A DNA stretch of 64,000 nucleotides from Sporolactobacillus spathodeae (GTDB taxonomy: Bacteria > Bacillota > Bacilli > Bacillales > Sporolactobacillaceae): contig NZ_JAFBEV010000003.1 in assembly GCF_016908935.1 (NCBI RefSeq), positions 62,001-126,000 on the forward strand, given 5' to 3'. The position numbers were made by a program, and so were the translations under genes. Below the pieces are notes generated by a model. That model saw only the letters and a program-made list of their open reading frames with translations, did not search any database and had not been told where the DNA came from. Positions 55,806 to 64,000 of the stretch are shown piece after piece. Within the stretch, counting starts at the first letter, position 1, and each line of letters starts with the position of its first letter.

Positions 55806-56534
55806 ATGAAAATTGAAGTTTGGTCAGACGTCGCTTGTCCATTCTGCTATATTGGAAAACGTCGTTTAGAAAATGCGCTCAGCCAATTTCCACATAAAGC
55901 ACAAGTAGCGGTTGAATTTAAAAGCTTTGAACTTGATCCCAATGCGCCGATTCACACTGATAAAACTATCTATGAAAAATTGGCGACAAACTATGGGATT
56001 AGTGTTGAACAGGCGAGACAAAATGTTCAAGGTGTAAGTAGACAGGCAGCTACTGTTGGAATGAAATTTAATTTCGATGACATGAAATTAGCCAATACAT
56101 TTAACGCGCATCGTTTGATCAAGTGGGCGAAAATGCACGGGAAAGAAGCCGAAATGACGGAGAACCTATTTCGCGCTTACTTTATCGATGCAAAAAATGT
56201 GGGGCTTTTGGATACACTGGCAGATGTTGCCGAAGCATCAGGATTAGAGCGGACGGAAGCCTTGAAAGTGTTAAGAGACAAGGAACGCTATGCAGATGAT
56301 GTGCGCCATGATGAAGATGCTGCCAGGCAATTCGGTATTAGTGGTGTGCCGTTCTTTATTATCAATCGCAAATACGCGATTTCAGGTGCGCAGCCGACTG
56401 ACACCTTTGCTTCTGCGTTGCAGCAAGTGTGGGAAGAAGAAAACCCTGCACCAAAATTGCAAGTTCTCTCATCAAACAGTGGCGATGATCTATCCTGTGC
56501 GGATGGCCATTGCATGATGCCAGAAAAAAAATAA
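55806..56534 (+). CDS. DsbA-family oxidoreductase, FrnE-like
   Basis: 242-residue thioredoxin-fold protein with a helical insertion. The redox motif CPFC is in SDVACPFCYIGKRRLE (residues 10-13 region), the cis-Pro in FGISGVPFFIINRKYAISGA. No signal peptide, so cytoplasmic. The C-terminus adds CADGHC, a CX4C pair like the extended motif described for Deinococcus FrnE. ATG after CGGAGG. Its neighbour is a quinone reductase gene, so a thiol/electrophile-stress role is plausible but inferred. Confidence 0.92.
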   Translation: MKIEVWSDVACPFCYIGKRRLENALSQFPHKAQVAVEFKSFELDPNAPIHTDKTIYEKLATNYGISVEQARQNVQGVSRQAATVGMKFNFDDMKLANTFNAHRLIKWAKMHGKEAEMTENLFRAYFIDAKNVGLLDTLADVAEASGLERTEALKVLRDKERYADDVRHDEDAARQFGISGVPFFIINRKYAISGAQPTDTFASALQQVWEEENPAPKLQVLSSNSGDDLSCADGHCMMPEKK

Positions 56535-56617
56535 GTGGGACAAGGCGTCAATTGTGAGGTAAAAAGAGCGCCTGAAACGACACAATATAAAAGGATACAG
56601 CAAATATACGAATAAAA

Positions 56618-56664
56618 GGATGTCTTAAGGCCAGGTGAAACTGGCTTTGAGACATCCTTTTTTT
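56618..56664 (+). terminator. Terminator of the frnE-like gene
   Basis: GGATGTCTTAAGGCCAG and CTGGCTTTGAGACATCC form a long stem closed by a GTGAAA loop, followed by seven Ts. Confidence 0.92.
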
Positions 56665-56666
56665 AA

Positions 56667-56695
56667 GAGCTTGTATAAAATTTTTGCACAAAAGA
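56667..56695 (+). repeat. Dispersed intergenic repeat, 5' stub
   Basis: CTTGTATAAAATTTTTGCAC and AAAAG match the left end of the family (GTATAAGATTTTTGCACAAAA), positioned just after a terminator like the full copies. The rest of the element is missing. Confidence 0.6.
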
Positions 56696-56886
56696 TTGTG
56701 ATGATTCTCAACATGATATAAAGCGCAAACTAGAACTTAATGATCGCCTATTGAAAAAACCGCATACAAACACGTCAATGCACGGGTAAACTACGGGAAG
56801 ATACGGTTAAAGAAAGCTGGAAAAATCAATGAATGTTCTGAAGCCACATAATTCAGCAAATGAAAATTATTTTAGCAATTTATCTA

Positions 56887-56964
56887 TTGACAAAAATTAT
56901 TTTAATGATTATATTAAAAATAGTTTCATAAGTGATTTCAAAGTGAAAATGGATTTCACTTTGA
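56887..56964 (+). promoter_or_regulatory. Sigma-A promoter and perfect 11-bp inverted repeat upstream of the Gfo/Idh operon
   Basis: TTGACA (56887-56892), a 17-bp spacer and TATATT (56910-56915), then TCAAAGTGAAA-ATGGA-TTTCACTTTGA (56938-56964), a perfect palindrome placed like an operator just after the transcription start. About 280 bp lead to the oxidoreductase gene. The RpiR-type regulator two genes on is a natural candidate; binding is inferred. Confidence 0.65.
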
Positions 56965-57245
56965 CCGTTAGGGATGGTGATGAACAAAGATTGATGCCGC
57001 TTAAGAAACGCTTGACTATTTCGAGTCTTTGATTTTTGGCGGAGGTGCTGAGGTATTTGGTGAGTATAGGATGATCACACAAAGGAAAACGTTTCGATCT
57101 TCTGACACCTGAGCATCATACAACAGGATTAAGTTTCGATTTGGTAGTGAGATACTTGAGCGAGTCAGCGTTTAAAAAAGTATTTTTATTTTAGTGATCT
57201 TGATACAAAAACAAAAAACATCAATGATTGAAAGGATGAGTAAGA

Positions 57246-58238
57246 ATGACAAAGTATAATTGGGGCATGATTGGCACTGGATGGATCGCACATGAAATGG
57301 CCGATGCTTTAAATAGTGTGAACGGCGAAATTTATGCTGTCGCTGATGTGAATGAAAAAGCTTTAAAAGCGTTCAGTGAGGAAAAAAACATTCAGCACGC
57401 GTTCTCTAATCCTGAAGATTTATTAAAAGATCCCAATGTTGATATCATCTATATTGCAACGCCACATAATTTCCACTATGAATATATTATGAAAGCCTTG
57501 CAGGCGGGAAAAAATGTATTTGCTGAGAAAGCGATTACGGTTAATTCACAGCAATTAAATAAGGTCAAACAACTGGCTGAAGAAAAAGGCTTGATTGTGA
57601 CTGAAGGCTTGACTTTATTCCACATGCCGATTTATAAAAAAGTCAAAGAATTAATTGCTTCTGGAAAAATTGGCGATGTGAATCTGGTTCAGGTTAACTT
57701 CGGCAGTCTAAAAGATTATGATGTTAAAAATCGCTTTTTTAATAAAGATCTCGCTGGTGGTGCCTTACTTGATATTGGCGGTTATGCCACAGCCTTTGCA
57801 CGTTCATTTTTGAAATCACAGCCGGTTAATGTTCTGACCACTGTAAAATATTTTGAAACAGGGGTTGATGAACAATCCGGGATTATCTTAAAAAATCTTG
57901 AGGATCAAATCGCTGTGATGGCATTGTCGATGCGTGCGAAACAGCCAAAACGCGGGGTTATTTCAGGTACCAAAGGCTATATTGAAATCTCGAATTATCC
58001 GCGCGCTACAGAAGCCGCTTTAACAATCACAGAAGATGCCCATACGGAAACACACGAAGTGATCACCGCCGGTGATGCGTCGCTTGGCCTGCAGTACGAA
58101 GTTCAAGACATGCAAAGATACATTGAACAGGGTCACGATGACGGCGAATTTGCATTGTCTGTAGATATCATGGATATTTTGACAAAAGTACGCAATCAAT
58201 GGGGCATGAAATACCCGTTTGACCGTACGGCTTTTTAA
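57246..58238 (+). CDS. Gfo/Idh/MocA-family oxidoreductase
   Basis: 330-residue NAD(P)-dependent dehydrogenase. N-terminal Rossmann domain with GMIGTGWIAHEMADALN and the family motif AEKAITVNSQQL (Lys of the EKP-like site; here EKA), then a C-terminal alpha/beta domain (GGALLDIGGYATAFARSFLK). The EKP to EKA change is a small departure from the common motif. ATG after AAAGGATGAG. It precedes a sugar-sensing RpiR regulator and a PTS permease, so it probably oxidises or epimerises an imported sugar or polyol; substrate unknown. Confidence 0.9.
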   Translation: MTKYNWGMIGTGWIAHEMADALNSVNGEIYAVADVNEKALKAFSEEKNIQHAFSNPEDLLKDPNVDIIYIATPHNFHYEYIMKALQAGKNVFAEKAITVNSQQLNKVKQLAEEKGLIVTEGLTLFHMPIYKKVKELIASGKIGDVNLVQVNFGSLKDYDVKNRFFNKDLAGGALLDIGGYATAFARSFLKSQPVNVLTTVKYFETGVDEQSGIILKNLEDQIAVMALSMRAKQPKRGVISGTKGYIEISNYPRATEAALTITEDAHTETHEVITAGDASLGLQYEVQDMQRYIEQGHDDGEFALSVDIMDILTKVRNQWGMKYPFDRTAF

Positions 58239-58251
58239 TAGGGACAAGTGA

Positions 58252-59094
58252 ATGGAACCGAATATTAAAGAATTTGTCAACAGAATCTATTCGGATTTAG
58301 GAAAGTTTTCTAAATCCGAGAAAAAAATCGTTGATTTAATTATCAACGATCCACAGTTTGTGATTAATGCAACGATCTCACAACTAGCCACTCGTGGAAA
58401 AGTGAGCGAAGCATCCATTTCACGATTTTGCAAAAGAATGGATCTGAATGGTTTTCATCATTTAAAAGTGTTATTGGCGCAAAGCTCATTAATTAATGTT
58501 GAACCTCAAGAGAGTTCTTTGAATAGTCATGATAAAACACTAGAGAAACTCATGAACGACAAAGAGAAAGAGATTCAAGCAACTTTAGAGGGTCTTGATA
58601 AGTCGAAAACGAAGGAAATCATTCAAACGATTAAGGATGCCCGATTAATTCAAGTGATGGCTGAAGGCAATACATTTCCTGTCGCACTTGATGCTTGCTT
58701 TAAATTTAATCAAATTGGTCGATTAGCATTTACCGCTTCTTCTTGGGAAGTGGCTATGGGACAGGCATTAAATTTAATGGAATTAGATGTGATGATCGTC
58801 ATTTCTAACTCCGGAGAATCTAGGCAGTTGATTCAACTGATTGAAGTTGCGAAGAAAAATCAGGTAAAAGTCATCGCCTTTACGAATAATAGTAGTTCCC
58901 CCATTGCTGCGCTGTCTGACTATAATGTGGACACAGCCAGCAGGGGTACTATTTTTATGTCTGAGTATTTTTTCTCTCGAGTATCCGCAGTCACGGCGAT
59001 TGAAGCTATTTTTATGTTGCTCATCGCGGATAACCCTCAACTTAAGAAAAAGATTCAAAAACATGAATTATTAATCGCATCAAAAAAGATTTAA
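58252..59094 (+). CDS. RpiR/MurR-family transcriptional regulator
   Basis: 280-residue regulator with an N-terminal HTH_6 domain (KFSKSEKKIVDLIINDPQFV, TISQLATRGKVSEASISRFC) and a C-terminal SIS sugar-phosphate-binding domain (about residues 120-260: DVMIVISNSGESRQLIQLIE, AFTNNSSSPIAALSDYN). It starts 13 bases after the oxidoreductase gene, so the two are co-transcribed; the PTS gene follows after 210 bp with its own cre site. Probable local regulator of both units. Confidence 0.92.
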   Translation: MEPNIKEFVNRIYSDLGKFSKSEKKIVDLIINDPQFVINATISQLATRGKVSEASISRFCKRMDLNGFHHLKVLLAQSSLINVEPQESSLNSHDKTLEKLMNDKEKEIQATLEGLDKSKTKEIIQTIKDARLIQVMAEGNTFPVALDACFKFNQIGRLAFTASSWEVAMGQALNLMELDVMIVISNSGESRQLIQLIEVAKKNQVKVIAFTNNSSSPIAALSDYNVDTASRGTIFMSEYFFSRVSAVTAIEAIFMLLIADNPQLKKKIQKHELLIASKKI

Positions 59095-59187
59095 CAAGGA
59101 ACGGTTCATGGTTAAATCACTGCGCGTGTGTCACTGTAAAAAAACCTTGTCATAAACAAGTTCGCACCTGTTAAGAGGCGGCGATTG

Positions 59188-59241
59188 ACCGAATCGATGA
59201 AACGGTTCGGTTTCTGACGATAGAAAATGTAATCGTTTACG
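59188..59241 (+). promoter_or_regulatory. Inverted repeat and cre site upstream of the PTS gene
   Basis: ACCGAATCG-N6-CGGTTCGGT (59188-59211) is an imperfect palindrome. TGTAATCGTTTACG (59228-59241) matches the CcpA cre consensus except the last base. Catabolite repression of a PTS permease gene is expected; the first palindrome could bind the RpiR regulator, though it differs from the one at 56938-56964. Confidence 0.65.
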
Positions 59242-59304
59242 TAACATCTGAACGGAAACGAGAGGATAATGCTGCATGAGAAGAACATGGGGAGTGAGCA
59301 TAAT

Positions 59305-61224
59305 ATGAAGATTACTGACCTGATGATTGAACGTGCAATGGTGATGGATATGCAGGCGACAACAAAAGAAGAAGCCATTGATGAACTCATCGCCAGTCTG
59401 GAGAAGAACGGAAGGATAAATGACGCGAAGCTCTTCAAAGAGATGATCCTAAAAAGAGAGAAAGAATCAAGCACCGGAATCGGAGACGGCATTGCAATGC
59501 CGCATGCGAAAACCAAAGCGGTTAATGAAGCGACCGTCGTGTTTGGACGCAGTAAGAAGGGGCTTGATTACAAAGCACTTGACAACAAACCTTCTGATCT
59601 TTTCTTTATGATTGCCGCACCAGAGGGAGCAGCCAATGTGCATCTTCAAACACTGGCGGCGCTTTCGAGGTTGCTGATTGATCAGGAATTTGTCACAAAA
59701 GTGAAACAAGCCAAGACACCTGCGGAAGTGGCTAAATTATTTGACGATCAGCAAGCTGAGAAAGAAGAAATGGAAAAGAAAGAGACTTCAAAAGTTACCA
59801 ATAATAAGAATTTTGTTGTTGCTGTTACCGCATGCCCAACTGGGATAGCGCATACCTATATGGCTGAAGATGCATTAAAGAAGAAAGCCGCAGAGATGGG
59901 CGTTTCAATACGCGTCGAAACCAATGGATCTGAAGGCGCCAAGCATGTGCTGACCGCCGATGAAGTCGCGCGTGCGGCAGGTGTGATTGTTGCAGCTGAC
60001 AAAAAGGTTGAAATGGCGCGCTTTGATAATAAGAAGGTACTCCAGGTGCCCGTCAGCGACGGTATCCGTAAACCGGAAGAACTAATTACCAAGACGTTGA
60101 ATGGACAAGCACCGGTGTATCACGCGGAAATCGGCGCAAGCGATGCCGGGATCGAAAGCACGACTCGTGTTTGGAACAAGATCTATAAAGACTTGATGAA
60201 TGGTATTTCGCATATGCTTCCATTCGTTGTCGGTGGCGGTATTTTGCTTGCCGTCTCGTTCATGTTCGAACACCTCGGCAAGAACAATCCAATCTTTCAA
60301 ATGTTGAGTGCGATTGCTGGTGGGCAAACCGGTGCCTTTCACTTCTTGATTGCGATTTTAGCCGGCTATATCGCTATCAGCATTGGCGACCGTCCTGCGC
60401 TGATGCCAGGTGTTGTCGGTGGATTTATGGCCTACTCATCAAACGCCGGATTTCTTGGTGGACTTGCTGCCGGCTTTCTAGCTGGATGGGTAATTGTTCT
60501 TTTGAAAAAAGTATTCGCCGGACTTCCTAAAACATTGAACGGGTTAAAACCGATTCTCCTTTTCCCAGTGTTCAGTTTGCTTATTACCGGCGGACTCATG
60601 TATTATCTTCTCGATCCTATTTTTACATGGATTAACACAGGTTTGGTTGGGGCATTGAGTCACCTTGGTACCGGGAACGCGATACTGCTCGGACTTGTTC
60701 TTGGCGGGATGCAAGCCGTTGACATGGGTGGCCCAGTAAACAAAGCGGCCTATACTTTTGCGATTGGTGTCTTTACAAGTGGCGCGTCCAACGGCGGGCT
60801 GATGATGGCTGCGGTTATGGCTGGTGGTATGGTTCCACCGCTTGCGATTGCTTTGGCTACAACGATTTTTAAAGCAAAATTCACTGAAGAAGAACGTAAA
60901 GCCGGGATCACGAACTATGTGCTTGGACTATCCTTTATTACGGAAGGCGCCATTCCGTTCGCTGCCGCAGATCCGCTGCGGATTATCACCTCAAGTATTA
61001 TCGGTTCGGCAACTGCGGGTGCTCTGACGCAATTATGGAAAGTCAACATTCCGGCGCCACACGGAGGTATCTTCGTCGTTGCCTTGAGCAATCAACCATT
61101 TTTGTTCATCGCCGCCATTCTGATCGGTGCCATAATTTCTGGGCTGATTCTCGGCTTTTGGAAAAAGCCATTGGACAATCGGAAACAGCAAGGGACCAAT
61201 ACGATGGATGCATTGAAACTGTAA
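59305..61224 (+). CDS. Fructose-family PTS enzyme IIABC
   Basis: 639-residue one-chain permease. EIIA (residues 1-150) with phospho-His about 66 in GIAMPHAKTKAV; EIIB with phospho-Cys about 177 in VTACPTGIAHTYMAEDALKK; EIIC from about residue 295, polytopic, with GGPVNKAAYTFAIG. It imports and phosphorylates a fructose-like hexose. The frame is open from 59269, but ATG 59305 follows GGGGAGTG and begins at the conserved KITDLM. No 1-phosphofructokinase gene accompanies it, unlike canonical fru operons; instead it sits with Gfo/Idh and RpiR genes, so the sugar may not be fructose. Confidence 0.93.
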   Translation: MKITDLMIERAMVMDMQATTKEEAIDELIASLEKNGRINDAKLFKEMILKREKESSTGIGDGIAMPHAKTKAVNEATVVFGRSKKGLDYKALDNKPSDLFFMIAAPEGAANVHLQTLAALSRLLIDQEFVTKVKQAKTPAEVAKLFDDQQAEKEEMEKKETSKVTNNKNFVVAVTACPTGIAHTYMAEDALKKKAAEMGVSIRVETNGSEGAKHVLTADEVARAAGVIVAADKKVEMARFDNKKVLQVPVSDGIRKPEELITKTLNGQAPVYHAEIGASDAGIESTTRVWNKIYKDLMNGISHMLPFVVGGGILLAVSFMFEHLGKNNPIFQMLSAIAGGQTGAFHFLIAILAGYIAISIGDRPALMPGVVGGFMAYSSNAGFLGGLAAGFLAGWVIVLLKKVFAGLPKTLNGLKPILLFPVFSLLITGGLMYYLLDPIFTWINTGLVGALSHLGTGNAILLGLVLGGMQAVDMGGPVNKAAYTFAIGVFTSGASNGGLMMAAVMAGGMVPPLAIALATTIFKAKFTEEERKAGITNYVLGLSFITEGAIPFAAADPLRIITSSIIGSATAGALTQLWKVNIPAPHGGIFVVALSNQPFLFIAAILIGAIISGLILGFWKKPLDNRKQQGTNTMDALKL

Positions 61225-61326
61225 TTCCTTAAGCACCGTGACAAAGGAATTTGTTTCAAAGCGGATCGAACATCTTTGTCGGCTGTGTGGAATCACAAAT
61301 AATAGAAAATGACAATACGATAAATA

Positions 61327-61370
61327 GGCTGAATGCGTCTCGTTTTAGAGCATTCAGCCTATTTTTTTTG
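61327..61370 (+). terminator. Terminator of the PTS gene
   Basis: GGCTGAATGC and GCATTCAGCC pair perfectly, followed by a run of eight Ts. Confidence 0.92.
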
Positions 61371-61380
61371 TAAAGAAAGT

Positions 61381-61462
61381 AAATGATTTTGCGTGAAAAA
61401 TGGAGCGAAGGCGCCCATGGCTCATGGTTACAAAAAAAACTTGGCTCGCCAAGTTTTTCTAA
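61381..61462 (+). repeat. Dispersed intergenic repeat, copy 8 (short, degenerate)
   Basis: AAATGATTTTGCGTGAAAAA, TGGAGCGAAGGCGCCCATGG and then the terminal hairpin AAACTTGGC-TC-GCCAAGTTTTT (61437-61458). Most of the centre is lost, yet the hairpin is kept with its pairing intact. Confidence 0.75.
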
Positions 61463-61646
61463 CAATTCCTCCCGGAACTTTCGCTTAATATTTGAAAAAT
61501 CTTGTTCGAGATTTGCAAGAGGCAGAATATACTTCTTCCTGTATCGTCAAAAAGGATAATCGTACGGATGGATTAGAGAAAAAGAAAAATTGCCGACCGC
61601 CATCTTTTCATATCGACGAGCTTGACCTACATCGGGAGGAAGGCTA

Positions 61647-62396
61647 ATGAAACGTAACGTGGGTTTAAAAGAAATGTATCTGATTGTGAGGAAGCGGTTA
61701 TGGCTCATTGCCACGATCACAATAGCCGCCGGAATCCTCTCAGGGATCGTGACACACTTTTTCATGACGCCGATGTATGATGCAACGACGCGGATTTTCG
61801 TGAATCAGAGCAATGGGAAAACGCTATACGATTCGAACGCGGTTCAAACCAATGTGCAGCTGGTAAACACTTATAGTGAACTAATAAATGATCCATCGAT
61901 CTTAAATCAAGTGATTCGTTCATTGCATTTGAAACTATCTGCAACGGATTTACAAGGGATGTTAACCGTTCAAACGAATCAAGATTCTCAGATTTTCTCA
62001 ATCACAGCGGAAACCGATCAAGCAGATTTATCCGTTCGGATTGTCAATCGAGTGGCGCGTGTTTTCAAGGTACAGGTTCGAAAGATGCTGAAAGTTGATA
62101 ATGTCAGCTTGCTCGCACCGGCAACGCACGGCGGACAGGTCTCACCAAGCCTGAGTAAAAATCTGATAATTGCCATGCTGCTTGGTTTATTGCTCTCAGT
62201 CGGTCTTGCATTTCTAATTGAATATTTTGATCAGACGATTAAAACGGAAGAAGATATCGAACAGAAATTAGGCCTGTCTGTTGTCGGCGTCATCAAGCAT
62301 ATTGAATATCATGACAAGATGAGCAGCAAGAATGATCAGAACTCGGAATTTCTCACTCGATCGGAACGGTTAAGGAGAGGGAGGCGTTTTTTATGA
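61647..62396 (+). CDS. Wzz/CpsC-type polysaccharide chain-length and kinase-adaptor protein
   Basis: 249-residue membrane protein with two spans (about residues 17-37 and 171-191) and an extracellular Wzz loop (MYDATTRIFVNQSNGKTLYD). The cytoplasmic tail after the second span would activate the partner tyrosine kinase, as in CapA/TkmA/EpsA. ATG after GGGAGGAAGG. Its stop overlaps the start of the kinase gene (ATGA). First gene of an exopolysaccharide operon. Confidence 0.93.
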   Translation: MKRNVGLKEMYLIVRKRLWLIATITIAAGILSGIVTHFFMTPMYDATTRIFVNQSNGKTLYDSNAVQTNVQLVNTYSELINDPSILNQVIRSLHLKLSATDLQGMLTVQTNQDSQIFSITAETDQADLSVRIVNRVARVFKVQVRKMLKVDNVSLLAPATHGGQVSPSLSKNLIIAMLLGLLLSVGLAFLIEYFDQTIKTEEDIEQKLGLSVVGVIKHIEYHDKMSSKNDQNSEFLTRSERLRRGRRFL

Positions 62397-63085
62397 GACG
62401 ATTGAAAAACACTTCAGTGCAGAGATGGCGTCATATCAATTATCTGCAAGATAACTTCTCACTTTCTGAAGAATACCGAACCTTGCGCACGAACATTTCC
62501 TTCGCTAAGGCGGGCGGCGATTTGCGATCGCTGCTCGTCACTTCTTCTGAAGCGGGAGAGGGGAAATCAACGACAGCTTCGAGTCTGGCAATCGTAATGG
62601 CTCAACAGGGGAAAAAGGTGCTACTGATTGATGCCGATACGCGAAAACCGTCGCAACATGAATTCTTTGACACGGATAACAGCAGAGGGTTGACCAACGT
62701 ACTGACAGGACAATCGGAATTCGGCAATGTCGTTCGTCCGACGCGTTTGGCGCAAATGTTTCTCATGACAAGCGGGCCTGTTCCACCGAACCCTGCTGAT
62801 TTACTGAGCGCGCCGGAAATGTCGCGTGTGATTCAGCAGGCAAAGGATCATTTTAATGTGGTGATTCTAGATTCCCCGCCCGTGTTGGCTGTGTCTGATG
62901 CCCGATTGCTGGCCACTCTCTGCGAAGGAATTTTACTTGTCGTCAAGAGCGGGTCTGCCGAGATCGATAAGGTCAAAAAAGCCGCAAATGTATTAACTGA
63001 AGGTCAGGGAAAGTTTCTCGGTGTCGTCTTAAATGACATGAAATTAAGTAAAAAAGAGCAGTATTACGATGCTTATAACAGTTAA
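62393..63085 (+). CDS. BY-kinase (CpsD/CapB/EpsB-type tyrosine kinase)
   Basis: 230-residue cytoplasmic P-loop kinase that autophosphorylates on Tyr and controls polysaccharide polymerisation with the preceding adaptor. Walker A TSSEAGEGKSTTASSL, Walker A' VLLIDADTRKPSQ and Walker B VVILDSPPVL are present, and EEYRTLRTNISFA at the N-terminus is typical. The C-terminal Tyr cluster is short (EQYYDAYNS, three Tyr). Start overlaps the upstream stop. Confidence 0.94.
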   Translation: MRRLKNTSVQRWRHINYLQDNFSLSEEYRTLRTNISFAKAGGDLRSLLVTSSEAGEGKSTTASSLAIVMAQQGKKVLLIDADTRKPSQHEFFDTDNSRGLTNVLTGQSEFGNVVRPTRLAQMFLMTSGPVPPNPADLLSAPEMSRVIQQAKDHFNVVILDSPPVLAVSDARLLATLCEGILLVVKSGSAEIDKVKKAANVLTEGQGKFLGVVLNDMKLSKKEQYYDAYNS

Positions 63086-63172
63086 TGATCGACGCTCCAA
63101 GCTGGTTGCTCATAAACTGGGCCAGCATTATTTAAAAAGATAATTATTATCTGTCTACAGGAGGCAAGTCTT

Positions 63173-63874
63173 ATGGGTTTATCAAAGCCGCCAGCAGATA
63201 AAAGGGTCGTTTCCACTGTGCGTCGTAGACACAATGTGCGGCAGCTTCATGTGAAATCGAACCAGGATGTATTTTATTTTTCCGTGAAAAGAGCAATGGA
63301 TATATGTGGTGCGCTAGCAGGTCTCATCCTATTGTTTCCGATTTTTTTATTGATTTCTTTCCTTATAAAGTTAAGTGATCCGAAGGGATCTATATTTTTT
63401 AAACAAGTTCGCGTTGGAATGGATGGAAAACCATTTCAAATTTACAAATTTCGTTCAATGGTGCATCATGCTGAGGACTTACTAGATGATCTTCTCGATA
63501 AGAATGAGACGCATGGCCCGATGTTTAAGATGAGAGATGATCCAAGAGTGACCCGTGTTGGCCGTTTTCTAAGAAAAACGAGTCTTGATGAATTCCCGCA
63601 ACTTGTGAATGTTTTAAAAGGAGAGATGAGTTTAGTCGGTCCGCGTCCACCGCTGCCAAGAGAAGTAATAGAATATTCCGAGCGTGATAAACAACGCTTA
63701 CTTGTTAAACCGGGTTGTACTGGGCTTTGGCAAGTCGCGGGGCGAAGCAGTGTTGGTTTCGAGACGATGGTTCAGTTAGACCTTGCCTACATCAACCAGA
63801 GAGGAATTCTTCTTGATATCAAAATTATCTTAAAAACGATACCCATTTTATTCCATTCAAAGAATGCCTATTGA
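63173..63874 (+). CDS. Undecaprenyl-phosphate sugar phosphotransferase (priming glycosyltransferase)
   Basis: 233-residue bacterial sugar transferase (EpsL/CpsE C-terminal type) that loads the first sugar-1-phosphate onto undecaprenyl phosphate. One N-terminal membrane segment (about residues 45-68), then [53 protein letters not shown] and [15 protein letters not shown]. It lacks the large N-terminal multi-span domain of WbaP/CpsE. ATG after AGGAGG. Confidence 0.94.
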   Translation: MGLSKPPADKRVVSTVRRRHNVRQLHVKSNQDVFYFSVKRAMDICGALAGLILLFPIFLLISFLIKLSDPKGSIFFKQVRVGMDGKPFQIYKFRSMVHHAEDLLDDLLDKNETHGPMFKMRDDPRVTRVGRFLRKTSLDEFPQLVNVLKGEMSLVGPRPPLPREVIEYSERDKQRLLVKPGCTGLWQVAGRSSVGFETMVQLDLAYINQRGILLDIKIILKTIPILFHSKNAY

Positions 63875-63972
63875 ACGCTCTCCCCTACCTGGAATCTGTT
63901 GCGGCTCCGCTTTTCTTAAGCCCTTGTGAATCAGTAAGGAAACCAAATACAGCTCTTGGAGGGTGGGGGCAA

Positions 63973-64000
63973 ATGGCAATGAAAATTTTACATGTTTGCG
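63973..64000 (+). CDS. Start of a probable glycosyltransferase gene (runs off right edge)
   Basis: A strong ribosome site (GGAGGGTGGGGG) is followed by ATG and the nine codons MAMKILHVC. MKILHV is the usual N-terminus of GT4-type glycosyltransferases, and the position after a priming transferase in an exopolysaccharide operon supports that reading. Only 28 bases are visible, so the family is an inference. ATG 63979 is the alternative start. Confidence 0.5.

Noticed and set aside
56829-57032. 67-codon open frame upstream of the Gfo/Idh gene
   Set aside because: It contains the TTGACA/TATATT promoter and the 11-bp palindrome; the ribosome site is poor. Better read as regulatory DNA.

Overview
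The window is a chromosomal segment of an endospore-forming Bacillales bacterium (moderate GC, classic Firmicute ribosome-binding sites, frequent TTG/GTG starts). Spore genes are explicit: dipicolinate synthase dpaA/dpaB, spoIIIE, spoVS, cotE. The backbone follows the Bacillus subtilis order ribF-rpsO-pnpA-mlpA-spoVFAB-asd-dapG-dapA-rnjB-spoIIIE-ymfI-ymfJ-ymfM-pgsA-cinA-recA-rny-ymdB-spoVS-miaB-ymcA-cotE-mutS-mutL, but several genes expected there are absent (ylxY, ymxH, tepA, pbpX) and others are inserted. A Sporolactobacillaceae-like host is plausible; the sequence alone does not prove it.

Layout. 1-3.4 kb: ribF end, rpsO, pnp. 3.4-9.1 kb: an inserted fructosamine (Amadori product) utilisation cluster, made of an amino-acid-type ABC importer, a FrlB-like deglycase, a FrlR-like GntR regulator and a FrlD-like kinase, behind a promoter embedded in a perfect inverted repeat. 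9.1-9.8 kb: a terminator followed at once by a truncated group IIC intron. 9.8-16.5 kb: mlpA, dipicolinate synthase and the aspartate/DAP branch (asd, dapG, dapA), which supply the spore solute and cell-wall DAP. 17-30.9 kb: pcp, rnjB, spoIIIE, ymfI, ymfJ, rodZ, pgsA, cinA, recA (with a LexA box), rny, ymdB. 30.9-37.9 kb: spoVS, glycolate/lactate oxidase subunits glcD/glcF, a DUF2975-XRE-DUF4173 membrane cassette, and an OhrR regulator paired with a thiol peroxidase of the glutathione peroxidase family. 38-45.8 kb: miaB, ricA, cotE, mutS, mutL. 45.8-51 kb: an orphan sugar-type promoter (operator plus cre-like site), a complete IS21-family element with 4-bp target duplication, and a secreted GH53 galactanase. 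51-64 kb: a zinc-ribbon protein, an NAD-epimerase-like protein, a second-type truA, a quinone reductase, a FrnE-like oxidoreductase, a Gfo/Idh-RpiR-PTS sugar locus, and the start of an exopolysaccharide operon that runs off the right edge.

The most unusual signal is a dispersed intergenic repeat family: about ten copies, all in the same orientation, always downstream of a gene, ending in a conserved A-tract/ACTTGGC-TAT-GCCAAGT/T-tract hairpin. It has long (about 165-190 bp) and short (about 80-115 bp) forms; the short forms look like deletions between internal AAGCGAG direct repeats, and one copy carries a five-fold 7-bp tandem expansion. A second shared signal is a GTAACT-N4/5-AGTTAC inverted repeat next to near-identical strong promoters upstream of rny and of the quinone reductase gene. 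No tRNA, rRNA or CRISPR array was seen.
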